Source: Spirochaetaceae bacterium
GTDB taxonomy: Bacteria; Spirochaetota; Spirochaetia; Treponematales; Breznakiellaceae
Direction: 5' to 3'
NCBI GenBank assembly: GCA_031257075.1
Contig: JAIRPM010000051.1
Location: 1 to 19,175, forward strand
DNA length: 19,175 bases
Shown here: positions 7,004 to 14,261 of the stretch, piece after piece
Numbering within the stretch: position 1 is the first letter of the stretch
Layout: each line of letters starts with the position of its first letter
Program-made: the position numbers and the translations under genes
The notes under the pieces: generated by a model
The model's input: only the letters and a program-made list of their open reading frames with translations
What the model was told of the DNA's origin: nothing
Database searches by the model: none

Positions 7004-8650
7004 GTGCTGAGTTTACGCACCCTTTCAGGCGAAGCCGCCTATGCGGGCAGTGAACCGCCGGCGCTGCTTTTATATACCCTGCCTCAATCAACCGCACCCG
7101 GCAATGGGCAGTGGCGTGTTGAGCATACACGATTTGAAGAATTGCTTTCAGCGTACACTACTCAAGGGAACGGTATTGCGCAGACGGTCGAGCCGTATCA
7201 GGAGGCGCCGTATCAAACAGCGCCCGGTATGGGGACTGCCGAAAATACCGTTCCTGCCGCGGGAGAAGACGGCGGGAACAAAGAAAACGAAACAGCGTCG
7301 GCATCTAATCGCAAAGGTGATGCCGCGCCGGACGATGCGGTGGACGAGGGATTGGAAAATGATACCATCTTTTTGTCCGCGCCCGAACTTTTTCCTGCCA
7401 TAGACGGAAGCGGCGTTCTTTTGAACGAAGCGGCGGATGCCGCGCCGTCCGCCGGTTTGGACAGCAGGGGAACGGAACTGCCGGAAGATTCAGCCGGAGG
7501 GGATGAAATAAGCGGAATTGACGGGGTAACGGCAAAGGGCGAAGGCAGTTTTACCCAAATGTTGGCTGCGGGCGCGCCGGATTCCGGTGAAGATATGGCG
7601 TTTACCGGCGGCCCGCCGGTAAACGTCGCAGCGCCGATGGCAGATATCGGCACAGTAAAAACGGCCGGGACCGCGGACAACCAAAGCGCCGCCGGTGAAA
7701 ATTTGCAAAGTGAATCCGGCGGGGCAGCGCCCGGCGGCGTATCCGCGGCGGAAATAGCGGCGGAACTTTCATCTGAAAAGCGCGGTATTGAAGCAGGTGA
7801 AATTGACGCTCCCCGAATAACCGTTGTTGACGCGCGGCGCAAAAAACTTGAAACCGGCGTTTCTACGCCGGAAGACAGCGCCAATGCCGCTAAACAGAAA
7901 ACGGCCGCTCGGGACGGCGAAACCAAACCGCTGCGCGAACAGTTGAGCGAACGCCGGTATGGCAAGTCAAAGAATGGGGACGAAGTTGCTGTTCAAAGAG
8001 GCGCTGCCGGCGAAAAGGCTGCGGACGGATACCGGGCAGCCGCTCAATTGGAGAGCGCGGACGGCAAAAGCCGTGTGGCGGACATAACCGTTGATATGAC
8101 ACGATTTGAATCGCATGCTCGCAGTGAAGCGGATTCGGGCGCGTTCAGCGGCAACAACGCTTTTTCTCCAGCCGGTTTGGGAGGAAACGGTACGGAAACG
8201 GCGGGCGGCGAGCGGTTGACGGCTTTGCTTTCACAGGAATTGCAGTCATCGTTAGGCGGTGAACTTGTAAAGCAGGCGGGAATTGTGCTGAAAGACGGCG
8301 GGGACGGCCTTATACGCCTCAATTTGAAACCCGAAAGTCTTGGCAATGTCAAAATTCGCTTGACGATGGAAGGCAACAAAATTTCCGGCGAAATTCTTGT
8401 GGAAACAAAGGAAGCGCTCAAAGCGTTTGAACAGCAAGTTCACGAGATGGAAAAAGCGTTCGAGGCGCAGGGCTACGATTCGGCGCGTCTGGAAATGTCG
8501 CTTGCCAACAACGGGCAAGGCGGCGGCGCGGACACGGCGCAAACATGGACGGCATCGAGCGCTGCCGTGGCGCGGTACGAAGCGGCAAGCGAGGCTGATA
8601 CGCGGCGCGAATTCTTTTTCCCGGACAGGGAATTGGACGTACTCGTATGA
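7004..8650 (+). CDS. fliK: FliK-like flagellar hook-length control protein
   Basis: Predicted 548-residue protein, first gene of the flagellar block. Residues from about 60 to 390 are low-complexity, rich in Ala, Gly, Glu, Asp and Ser and probably disordered, as in the N-terminal 'ruler' part of FliK proteins. The C-terminal domain (about 405-510) is recognisable as Flg_hook: LSQELQSSLGGELVKQAGIV, then GLIRLNLKPESLGNVKIRL with the family's L-x-P-E-x-L-G-x-V core, followed by the helical ETKEALKAFEQQVHEMEKAF. FliK measures the hook and switches export from hook to filament subunits. The protein fits the first gene (tap1-like) of treponemal fla operons. The GTG start at 7004 is chosen on its ribosome binding site. 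flgD follows after 24 bases; a sigma-28 promoter lies about 200 bases upstream. Confidence 0.8.
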   Translation: MLSLRTLSGEAAYAGSEPPALLLYTLPQSTAPGNGQWRVEHTRFEELLSAYTTQGNGIAQTVEPYQEAPYQTAPGMGTAENTVPAAGEDGGNKENETASASNRKGDAAPDDAVDEGLENDTIFLSAPELFPAIDGSGVLLNEAADAAPSAGLDSRGTELPEDSAGGDEISGIDGVTAKGEGSFTQMLAAGAPDSGEDMAFTGGPPVNVAAPMADIGTVKTAGTADNQSAAGENLQSESGGAAPGGVSAAEIAAELSSEKRGIEAGEIDAPRITVVDARRKKLETGVSTPEDSANAAKQKTAARDGETKPLREQLSERRYGKSKNGDEVAVQRGAAGEKAADGYRAAAQLESADGKSRVADITVDMTRFESHARSEADSGAFSGNNAFSPAGLGGNGTETAGGERLTALLSQELQSSLGGELVKQAGIVLKDGGDGLIRLNLKPESLGNVKIRLTMEGNKISGEILVETKEALKAFEQQVHEMEKAFEAQGYDSARLEMSLANNGQGGGADTAQTWTASSAAVARYEAASEADTRREFFFPDRELDVLV

Positions 8651-8674
8651 GTATCAAAGAGTAAGGAATTTAAT

Positions 8675-9133
8675 ATGGATGGAATAACATTACAAACAAC
8701 GATGAGTCCTCAGGACAAAGCGATGACGGAACGGCTTGTGCGGGAACACAACGCGAAAGTAAACGAAGGGAAACCGACCGGGCAAAGTTTAGGGAAAGAT
8801 GATTTTCTTAAACTGTTGACAACCCAGTTGTCGTACCAGGATCCGATGGCGCCTATGGAAGACAAGCAGTTTATCGCGCAGATGGCTCAGTTTTCCAGCC
8901 TTGAACAGATGACAAATATGGCCGGCGATTTCAAGAGGCTTGCCAATATGCTGTCTGTTACCGAAGCGAATTCAGCGTTGGGCAAACAGGTTGAAGTTAT
9001 TGAAGGCGAACGCATGGTAGGGGGCCGCGTATCGGCGGTAGACCGTTCCGGCGTAAGCGGCGGAGCGGAACCGCGTATCATGGTAGAAGGCAGCTACTAC
9101 CAGTGGTCGCAGGTTGGCAAAGTATTTGAGTAG
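8675..9133 (+). CDS. flgD: Flagellar hook assembly scaffold FlgD (short spirochetal form)
   Basis: Predicted 152-residue hook cap protein, which sits at the tip of the growing hook and lets FlgE polymerise. The conserved N-terminal core is clear: KDDFLKLLTTQLSYQDPMAP (41-60) then MEDKQFIAQMAQFSSLEQM (61-79). The C-terminal part (about 100-150) is short and beta-like, VEVIEGERMVGGRV and PRIMVEGSYYQWSQVGKVFE. It lacks the extra Ig and FnIII-like domains of enterobacterial FlgD (over 200 residues), as is usual in spirochetes. AAGGA lies about 8 bases before the ATG. The gene sits between fliK (24-base gap) and flgE (12-base gap) and is surely cotranscribed. Confidence 0.9.
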   Translation: MDGITLQTTMSPQDKAMTERLVREHNAKVNEGKPTGQSLGKDDFLKLLTTQLSYQDPMAPMEDKQFIAQMAQFSSLEQMTNMAGDFKRLANMLSVTEANSALGKQVEVIEGERMVGGRVSAVDRSGVSGGAEPRIMVEGSYYQWSQVGKVFE

Positions 9134-9145
9134 GAGGATAGCGAT

Positions 9146-10570
9146 ATGATGCGGAGTTTATTTTCCGGCGTGTCGGGTCTGCAAAACCATCAGACGCGAA
9201 TGGACGTAGTTGGCAACAACATTGCGAACATTAACACGACCGGATTCAAGAAAAACAGGGCGAATTTTCAGGATTTGCTCTATCAACAGTTGGCTGGGGC
9301 CGCGCGCCCGACCGAAGAAATCGGCGGCGTAAACCCGAAAGAAGTCGGCTTGGGTATGACGATAGCGTCCATCGATACGCTTCATACGCAGGGCTCTCTG
9401 CAAACAACCGGCGTCAATACCGACCTTGCCATCACCGGACAGGGATTTTTTGTCCTGCGTGAAGGGCAGAATGAATTGTACACACGCGCCGGCGCGTTCA
9501 ACATTGACAGTGAAGGGACGCTCGTCAATCCGGCTAACGGCATGAAGGTGCAGGGCTGGCAGGCGCGGGACATTAACGGCGAGGCCATTATCGAAGTGTC
9601 GCGCTCAACCGAAAACATCTCCATTCCGATAGGCGGCAAAGACCCGGCCCGGACAACTACCCGTGTTGAGTATGCGTGTAACCTTAACAAATTGACACCG
9701 TATATTCCCGAAGGCACAACCGACCCCCGCGCTGTCGCGGAGGGTACCTGGAATACCGAAATCAAGATTTACGATTCTTTCGGGCGGGAACATACCCTGC
9801 AAGTACAATTTACCCGCGTGCTGGATACGCCCAACGCGTGGACGGGAACCGTCGTGGTTGACCCCGAAGCGGCGGCCCCCACAAATACATCCGCCGGGCT
9901 TGGCGGAGAAGCACCGGCGGCGGGCGCGGCCAACGCCTTTACCGTCAACTTTACCAATGACGGGACCATTTTTTCGGCGGTAGACGAAGCGGGCAATATG
10001 TCCGGCGGCGAACTGCCGCCGGACGGAGCCCGTCCCCTTATTACGATGAATGTCGCCTACGATGTGCCGAACACCGACCCCGGCGCGGACGGCGGTCAGG
10101 TGCGGCAGGTTTTCGCGCTGGACTTTGGCGAATTGGGCGGCTTTACCCGCGCCCTTACCCAGTTTGCCGACCCCAGTTCCACAAAAGGTATCCGGCAGGA
10201 CGGCAATACGATGGGTTACCTCGAAAGTTTCAAAATTGACGATTCGGGCAGAATAACCGGTATTTATACCAACGGCACGACCCGCGCCCTCGCGCAGGTA
10301 GCGCTGGCGACCTTTGCCAACCAGGGCGGGTTGGAGAAAGCCGGCAATACGGCCTTTGTCGCGTCCAACAACAGCGGTAACGCCAACATCGGCCCCGCCA
10401 ACATCGCCGGCAAAGGGAAAATAGTTTCCGGCACACTGGAAATGTCCAATGTGGATATGGCCGCCGAATTTACCGACATGATAGTTACCCAACGCGGTTT
10501 TCAGGCAAATTCCCGCACCATTCAAACAGCCGACCAGTTACTACAAGAACTGCTGACGCTGAAACGGTAG
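9146..10570 (+). CDS. flgE: Flagellar hook protein FlgE
   Basis: Predicted 474-residue hook subunit, exported through the flagellar type III apparatus into the periplasm. The N-terminal rod/hook motif is intact (MMRSLFSGVSGLQNHQTRMD, then NNIANINTTGFKKNRANFQD). The C-terminal coiled-coil end reads NVDMAAEFTDMIVTQRGFQA and NSRTIQTADQLLQELLTLKR. The only cysteine is C178, in VEYACNL; K165 lies in IGGKDP and N179 follows the cysteine. With the start at 9146 these are the positions reported for T. denticola FlgE, where Lys165 and Cys178 form a lysinoalanine cross-link between subunits that is needed for motility. AGGAGG lies 8 bases before the first ATG; a second ATG follows directly, but the match in numbering favours the first. 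An Ala/Gly/Pro-rich insert lies at 245-262. Confidence 0.96.
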   Translation: MMRSLFSGVSGLQNHQTRMDVVGNNIANINTTGFKKNRANFQDLLYQQLAGAARPTEEIGGVNPKEVGLGMTIASIDTLHTQGSLQTTGVNTDLAITGQGFFVLREGQNELYTRAGAFNIDSEGTLVNPANGMKVQGWQARDINGEAIIEVSRSTENISIPIGGKDPARTTTRVEYACNLNKLTPYIPEGTTDPRAVAEGTWNTEIKIYDSFGREHTLQVQFTRVLDTPNAWTGTVVVDPEAAAPTNTSAGLGGEAPAAGAANAFTVNFTNDGTIFSAVDEAGNMSGGELPPDGARPLITMNVAYDVPNTDPGADGGQVRQVFALDFGELGGFTRALTQFADPSSTKGIRQDGNTMGYLESFKIDDSGRITGIYTNGTTRALAQVALATFANQGGLEKAGNTAFVASNNSGNANIGPANIAGKGKIVSGTLEMSNVDMAAEFTDMIVTQRGFQANSRTIQTADQLLQELLTLKR

Positions 10571-10575
10571 GAGTA

Positions 10576-10613
10576 GGGGATAGGGGTATGGCTGTCTCCC
10601 ATACCCCGTCCCC
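10576..10613 (+). promoter_or_regulatory. Stem-loop between flgE and flbD
   Basis: GGGGTATGG (10583-10591) pairs with CCATACCCC (10599-10607) around a 7-base loop, and an outer GGGGAT/GTCCCC stem adds six pairs with one wobble and one bulged A. No T-run follows. It may stabilise the upstream mRNA or mark a processing site, so that hook protein is made in excess over FlbD. Confidence 0.6.
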
Positions 10614-10646
10614 GAAACCGCCCTCCCAATCATGGAATTTCTTTTT

Positions 10647-10844
10647 ATGATAAAAGTAACCCGTCTAGATAACGTTGAGTATTGGCTGAATCCGCACCAG
10701 ATTGAGTCGATGGAGTCCAAGCCCGATACAACGATACTGATGCTCTCCGGTAAGTACATTGTGGTACGCGAAAAGGTAAACGAAGTACTGGAACGCATCA
10801 TCGAATACCGTTCGCGTATCGGCGGCTTCAAAAATGAGGAATAA
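10647..10844 (+). CDS. flbD: Flagellar protein FlbD
   Basis: Predicted 65-residue small protein of the FlbD family, found next to flgE and motA in spirochetes and clostridia. It begins MIKVTRLDNVEYWLNPHQIE, followed by TILMLSGKYIVVREKVNEVL and a helical end, which fits the usual length and pattern. The start at 10647 is chosen because family members begin with M-I-K/R-V/L-T-R-L; an ATG at 10632 would add MEFLF and has no ribosome binding site, whereas GGAA lies 9 bases before 10647. Its exact role in motility is not well defined. It is the last flagellar gene here; only a weak 5-pair hairpin (10844-10860) follows, and motA is absent. Confidence 0.85.
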   Translation: MIKVTRLDNVEYWLNPHQIESMESKPDTTILMLSGKYIVVREKVNEVLERIIEYRSRIGGFKNEE

Positions 10845-10889
10845 GGCTGAATTTTAGCCTCCGCTTTTCTGAAGTTTTAACGCCCTCCC

Positions 10890-10918
10890 TTTTCAAAAAA
10901 AAGACGAAGCAGTATACT
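10890..10918 (+). promoter_or_regulatory. Sigma-70-type promoter of the small exported protein
   Basis: TTTTCA (10890-10895), 17 bases, then TATACT (10913-10918) match the -35 at 4 of 6 and the -10 at 5 of 6. It lies 18 bases before the ATG at 10937, leaving room for GGAG at 10928-10931. The gene is thus probably transcribed independently of the flagellar genes. Confidence 0.55.
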
Positions 10919-10936
10919 GATTGCAGTGGAGCACTT

Positions 10937-11368
10937 ATGAAGAAAACTATATCTGCCGGTATTTTACTGGCATTTGTTGCCGCTTTTGGCTTTTCCCAAC
11001 AGTCGAATCAAATGAATTCGAAAATAGTGGAGGCTTTCAAGGCCCTGAATGCGAATTTCAAGAAATATCCCTATGCGCACCTTCGGTTTATTAACAAATA
11101 CGAAGATGACCGTATGTTACGGAACCCGCTCAAGAGATTTGTGCGGCAGACATACTCAAGCGCGCTTCTTGATGCCGATGGAAATCCTATGACAGGGGAA
11201 TTTGTTACGCTGGAAATTATCAAAAACGGTTACCGTTATGAGGTAACACTTGATTTTTTACCGGGCAAAGAGAACAATGCATGGGAAGCGCGGACTGCTC
11301 GCGGGAAGATTCTGGAAGTTCTGCGTGATTTGCCTGAATACGAACTTCTTCTCGAACAATCTGAGTAA
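10937..11368 (+). CDS. Small exported protein of unknown function
   Basis: Predicted 143-residue protein with a typical signal peptide, MKKTISAGILLAFVAAFGFS, and a likely cleavage before QQSNQ. The mature part is about 120 residues: a helical start (KIVEAFKALNANFKKYPYAH), a basic middle (LRNPLKRFVRQTYSS), a beta-like stretch (EFVTLEIIKNGYRYEVTLDF) and an acidic helical end. I do not recognise the family. It occupies the place where motA is found in other treponemal fla operons, but it has its own promoter, so the neighbourhood says little about its function. GGAG lies 5 bases before the ATG. A palindrome and an intrinsic terminator follow. Confidence 0.75.
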   Translation: MKKTISAGILLAFVAAFGFSQQSNQMNSKIVEAFKALNANFKKYPYAHLRFINKYEDDRMLRNPLKRFVRQTYSSALLDADGNPMTGEFVTLEIIKNGYRYEVTLDFLPGKENNAWEARTARGKILEVLRDLPEYELLLEQSE

Positions 11369-11377
11369 TCTCCGATG

Positions 11378-11419
11378 GGCAACACCGCATAATTCAACCG
11401 GGAATTAAGCAGTGTTGCC
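11378..11419. repeat. Dispersed palindrome, copy 4 (diverged)
   Basis: GGCAACACCGCATAATTC (11378-11395) pairs with GAATTAAGCAGTGTTGCC (11402-11419) with two mismatches around a 6-base loop. The outer GGCAAC/GTTGCC ends are shared with copy 2. It lies 9 bases after the stop of the small exported protein and before a separate, true terminator. Confidence 0.65.
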
Positions 11420-11432
11420 GGAGCGCCGCGGC

Positions 11433-11463
11433 AAAACCGCCGGAAGACAGCTCCGGCGGTTTT
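11433..11463. terminator. Intrinsic terminator, probably bidirectional
   Basis: Perfect 12-base arms AAAACCGCCGGA (11433-11444) and TCCGGCGGTTTT (11452-11463) enclose a 7-base loop. A T-rich tail (ATTCTTT) follows on the plus strand and the A-run gives a T-run on the minus strand. It ends the transcript of the small exported protein and insulates guaA, which starts 36 bases later. Confidence 0.85.
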
Positions 11464-11498
11464 ATTCTTTAAATTCCTTTTTCGCACACTGAAATGTT

Positions 11499-13163
11499 AT
11501 GGAAAAAATACTTATTTTAGATTTTGGCAGTCAAACAACGGCATTGATTGGCCGGCGTATTCGTGAAATGGGCGTTTATTCTGAGATAATTCCCGGCGAC
11601 AACGCGCTTGACGGTGAGGCGCTCAATGGGGTGCGGGGTATTGTTTTGAGCGGTTCGCCCGAATCGGTTTACGCCGGCGGGCCGTGTGTTGATAAACGTA
11701 TCTATGAATGCGGATTGCCGCTGCTGGGAATTTGCTACGGCCTTCAGCGGATGAACACAGACCTTGGCGGTACGGTTGCCCCGCTGCCCAAACGCGAATT
11801 CGGCGGCATAGAAGTGCGCATGAACACGGATAAAAAAAAAATGCCCAAAAAGGCGGCTTTGCATGCGCTGCCGCTTTTGGAACAACTCGTGCCGCGTGAA
11901 GACCGGCCTTTGTGGAATTTGATAAACGGACAGAAAACAAAAGATTCTTTTACCGCATGGATGAGCCACGGCGATACGCTGGTGCAACTTGCGGACGGCT
12001 TTGTCGAAGCGGCGGTGAGCGCGACCGGTTATCCCGCGTTTGTCTATCATAGCGAAAAACCATGGTTTGGCGTTCAGTTTCATCCAGAAGTAAGCCATTG
12101 TGAGCGCGGCGCCGAAATTCTTGAGGGTTTTGTTTTCGGTGTTTGCAAAAGCGCTAAAAACTGGACTATCGAACAGTATATCAGCCAGGCGGTGGAACGG
12201 CTGCGCAAACAAGCGATGGGTGGTGATACCCGCCATGTGCTTTTGCTTGTTTCCGGCGGCGTTGATTCGGCGGTTGTTGCCGCCCTGCTCTTGAAAGCGC
12301 TTCCGCCGGAGTACATTCACCTTATGTACATTGATACCGGTCTTATGCGGAAAGATGAAACCAACGAGGCGCGGGAAGCGCTGCAAAAATTGGGCGCTAA
12401 ACATCTGCATATTGTTCATGCTGAAGATGAATTTTTGAACGCGCTTGCCGGTGTGAGCGCACCGGAAGAAAAACGGAAAATTATCGGTGATTTATTTATT
12501 ACGATACAAGAACGGGAAGTTGCGCAATTAGGGATACCCGGTAATTATTTTCTGGCGCAGGGAACGCTCTATACCGACATGATAGAAAGCGGGAAAGGCG
12601 TAGGGAAAAAAGCGCATGTTATTAAAAGCCATCACAATGTAGGAAGCCCGCTTGTTGAAGCCAAGCGCAAGGAGGGGCTTATACTTGAACCGCTGGATTG
12701 TTTATACAAGGATGAAGCGCGCGCGGCGGGAAGGCTTCTGGGACTTGGCGAACATATTGTTATGCGCCATCCGTTTCCCGGGCCGGGGCTTGCTGTACGT
12801 ATTTTGGGGGAAGTAACGAGAGAAAAATGCGAAATCTTGCGGGCTGCGGATAAGGTATTTATGGATGAACTGAAAAGGCGTGTTTCTTCCCGGGGAAAAA
12901 CGCTTTATGCCGAAATTTGGCAGGCTTTTGCCGTATTGCTTCCTTTGCGGTCGGTTGGTGTCGCGGGTGACGGACGCAAATACGGCTATGTTCTGGCATT
13001 ACGGGCTGTTAGCGCCAGTGACGGGATGACGGCAGATGTGTATCCTTTTGACCCGAAAGACTTGCGGGAAATATCTACCGCTATTACTAACTTTGTACCT
13101 GAAATTGGCCGTGTGTGCTATGATGTTTCGAGCAAACCGCCTGCTACAATAGAATGGGAATAG
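11499..13163 (+). CDS. guaA: GMP synthase (glutamine-hydrolysing)
   Basis: Predicted 554-residue cytoplasmic enzyme that converts XMP to GMP using ATP and glutamine. The N-terminal class I glutamine amidotransferase (1-215) carries the nucleophile C79 in LLGICYGLQ and the catalytic H195 and E197 in VQFHPEV. The ATP pyrophosphatase domain has the PP-loop SGGVDS (252-257), with YIDTGLMRKDE and FLAQGTLYTD. The C-terminal dimerisation domain holds RHPFPGPGLAVRILGE and ends in the usual IEWE. It is about 30 residues longer than the E. coli enzyme; the extra length lies mainly in the amidotransferase at about 110-150 (KKKMPKKAALHALPLLEQL...). No clear Shine-Dalgarno precedes the ATG, and a second ATG in another frame begins at 11494. 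It is convergent with add, 12 bases apart. Confidence 0.97.
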   Translation: MEKILILDFGSQTTALIGRRIREMGVYSEIIPGDNALDGEALNGVRGIVLSGSPESVYAGGPCVDKRIYECGLPLLGICYGLQRMNTDLGGTVAPLPKREFGGIEVRMNTDKKKMPKKAALHALPLLEQLVPREDRPLWNLINGQKTKDSFTAWMSHGDTLVQLADGFVEAAVSATGYPAFVYHSEKPWFGVQFHPEVSHCERGAEILEGFVFGVCKSAKNWTIEQYISQAVERLRKQAMGGDTRHVLLLVSGGVDSAVVAALLLKALPPEYIHLMYIDTGLMRKDETNEAREALQKLGAKHLHIVHAEDEFLNALAGVSAPEEKRKIIGDLFITIQEREVAQLGIPGNYFLAQGTLYTDMIESGKGVGKKAHVIKSHHNVGSPLVEAKRKEGLILEPLDCLYKDEARAAGRLLGLGEHIVMRHPFPGPGLAVRILGEVTREKCEILRAADKVFMDELKRRVSSRGKTLYAEIWQAFAVLLPLRSVGVAGDGRKYGYVLALRAVSASDGMTADVYPFDPKDLREISTAITNFVPEIGRVCYDVSSKPPATIEWE

Positions 13164-13175
13164 CCGCTTTGTTTG

Positions 13176-14234
13176 TCAGCAATCTACGGTGCCGGCCGTG
13201 AGCAGTTTTTTGTTTTCTGCCCACAAAGCATCTTTTTTTTCGGCGGGCATAAAAGAAGCATAAATGTTATTTTTTAGCAGCGCGGCTGTTTCAGCGGCTG
13301 AAAAAACACCGTTAGTGTATAAAAGCATATATTCATCAACAAGCGTTGTGGAAAAAAGCGTAGGGTCATCGGAGTTGATAGTAACAAAAATATTATTATC
13401 GTAAAACAATTTTACCGGATGTCCTTCAATTTTTGATACATATTTACGGGTAAACAAATTGCTGGTAGGGCAGATTTCAAGCGGTATGCGGCGTTCAGCA
13501 AGGTAGTCCACAAGTTTTTTGTCCTGCGCCGCGCTTATTCCATGGCCTATCCGTTCCGGCTGCAGAAATTGTATGACATCCCACACCGCTTCCGGCCCCA
13601 TATCCTCACCTGAATGGGCTACAACATGCAAGCCGTATTCCCGCGCTTTTTGGTAGACAGCCGCGTATTCTTTTGCCGGGCTGGATTCCGTGCCGCCTAA
13701 GCCAATGCCCAAAATAGCATCTGTGCGGTATTCAAGCGTCAAATTTAAATTAGCCATTGCGTTGTCTACGCCAAATGTCCTAGACACATCTATTAAATAT
13801 TTTAATTCGATGCCGTATTTTTGCTGTATCAAACGTGCGCCATTGGTAAGCGTTTCAATCATTTGAGGAAAACTAAATCCTGATTTTATAAATTTAGTCG
13901 GCGCAAAAAAAACTTCAGCATAAACAATGTTGTTGTTTTTTAGATATTTACCGGCATCCTCTAATAAATATGAAAAATCATCTTCTGTTTTAAAACTGTT
14001 TTGTATTATATTGATAAATACGTCAATAAATTCATTGAGGGTCGATATATTAAATTTTTTGTACAAGTCCTCCTTTGTCTGAACGCCTTGATAATTAAGC
14101 GCGTTTTTTTGACGGAGTTTCCACAAAGACTCTACAGTTATCAGCGCTTCAAGATGCAAATGAATTTCTGCTTTTGGCAAAGACAAAAGCATTTTTCTGA
14201 ACACTGCGCTCTGCTCCGGGGTTACGCTGCCCAT
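13176..14234 (-). CDS. add: Adenosine deaminase family protein
   Basis: Predicted 352-residue zinc hydrolase that should deaminate adenosine (or a related aminopurine) in purine salvage. Metal and catalytic residues are present: H25 and H27 in EIHLHLEA, H207 and E210 in AHSGED, H231 in ERIGHGI, and D289/D290 in INSDDPTLF. The substrate loop GIGLGGTES and the LEICPTSN motif are intact. Two small deviations occur: HLHLEA where the family usually has HLDG or HLEG, and HSGE for HAGE. The SDDPxxF-x-TTL stretch resembles adenosine rather than adenine deaminases, but other aminopurines cannot be excluded. GAGGAGG lies 4 bases before the ATG, a very strong ribosome binding site. Only 27 bases separate it from the recA stop, which carries a terminator, so its promoter must lie inside recA or it is made by readthrough. 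Confidence 0.88.
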   Translation of the reverse strand: MGSVTPEQSAVFRKMLLSLPKAEIHLHLEALITVESLWKLRQKNALNYQGVQTKEDLYKKFNISTLNEFIDVFINIIQNSFKTEDDFSYLLEDAGKYLKNNNIVYAEVFFAPTKFIKSGFSFPQMIETLTNGARLIQQKYGIELKYLIDVSRTFGVDNAMANLNLTLEYRTDAILGIGLGGTESSPAKEYAAVYQKAREYGLHVVAHSGEDMGPEAVWDVIQFLQPERIGHGISAAQDKKLVDYLAERRIPLEICPTSNLFTRKYVSKIEGHPVKLFYDNNIFVTINSDDPTLFSTTLVDEYMLLYTNGVFSAAETAALLKNNIYASFMPAEKKDALWAENKKLLTAGTVDC

Positions 14235-14261
14235 AGTTCCTCCTCTGCTACTGCAAAATGC

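Noticed and set aside
7213..7965. 250-codon Ser/Ala/Pro-rich minus-strand frame
   Set aside because: Antisense of the low-complexity fliK region; composition is explained by the repeated GCG/GCC codons on the other strand.
9605..10525. 306-codon open frame on the minus strand
   Set aside because: It lies wholly inside flgE on the other strand; G+C-rich coding DNA often leaves such mirror frames, and the translation shows no domain.
10926..10960. Small exported protein as part of the flagellar operon
   Set aside because: It has its own promoter and a signal peptide unlike MotA; proximity alone is not evidence of a flagellar role.
11517..12419. 300-codon open frame on the minus strand
   Set aside because: Mirror frame inside guaA; no recognisable protein features and guaA is certain.
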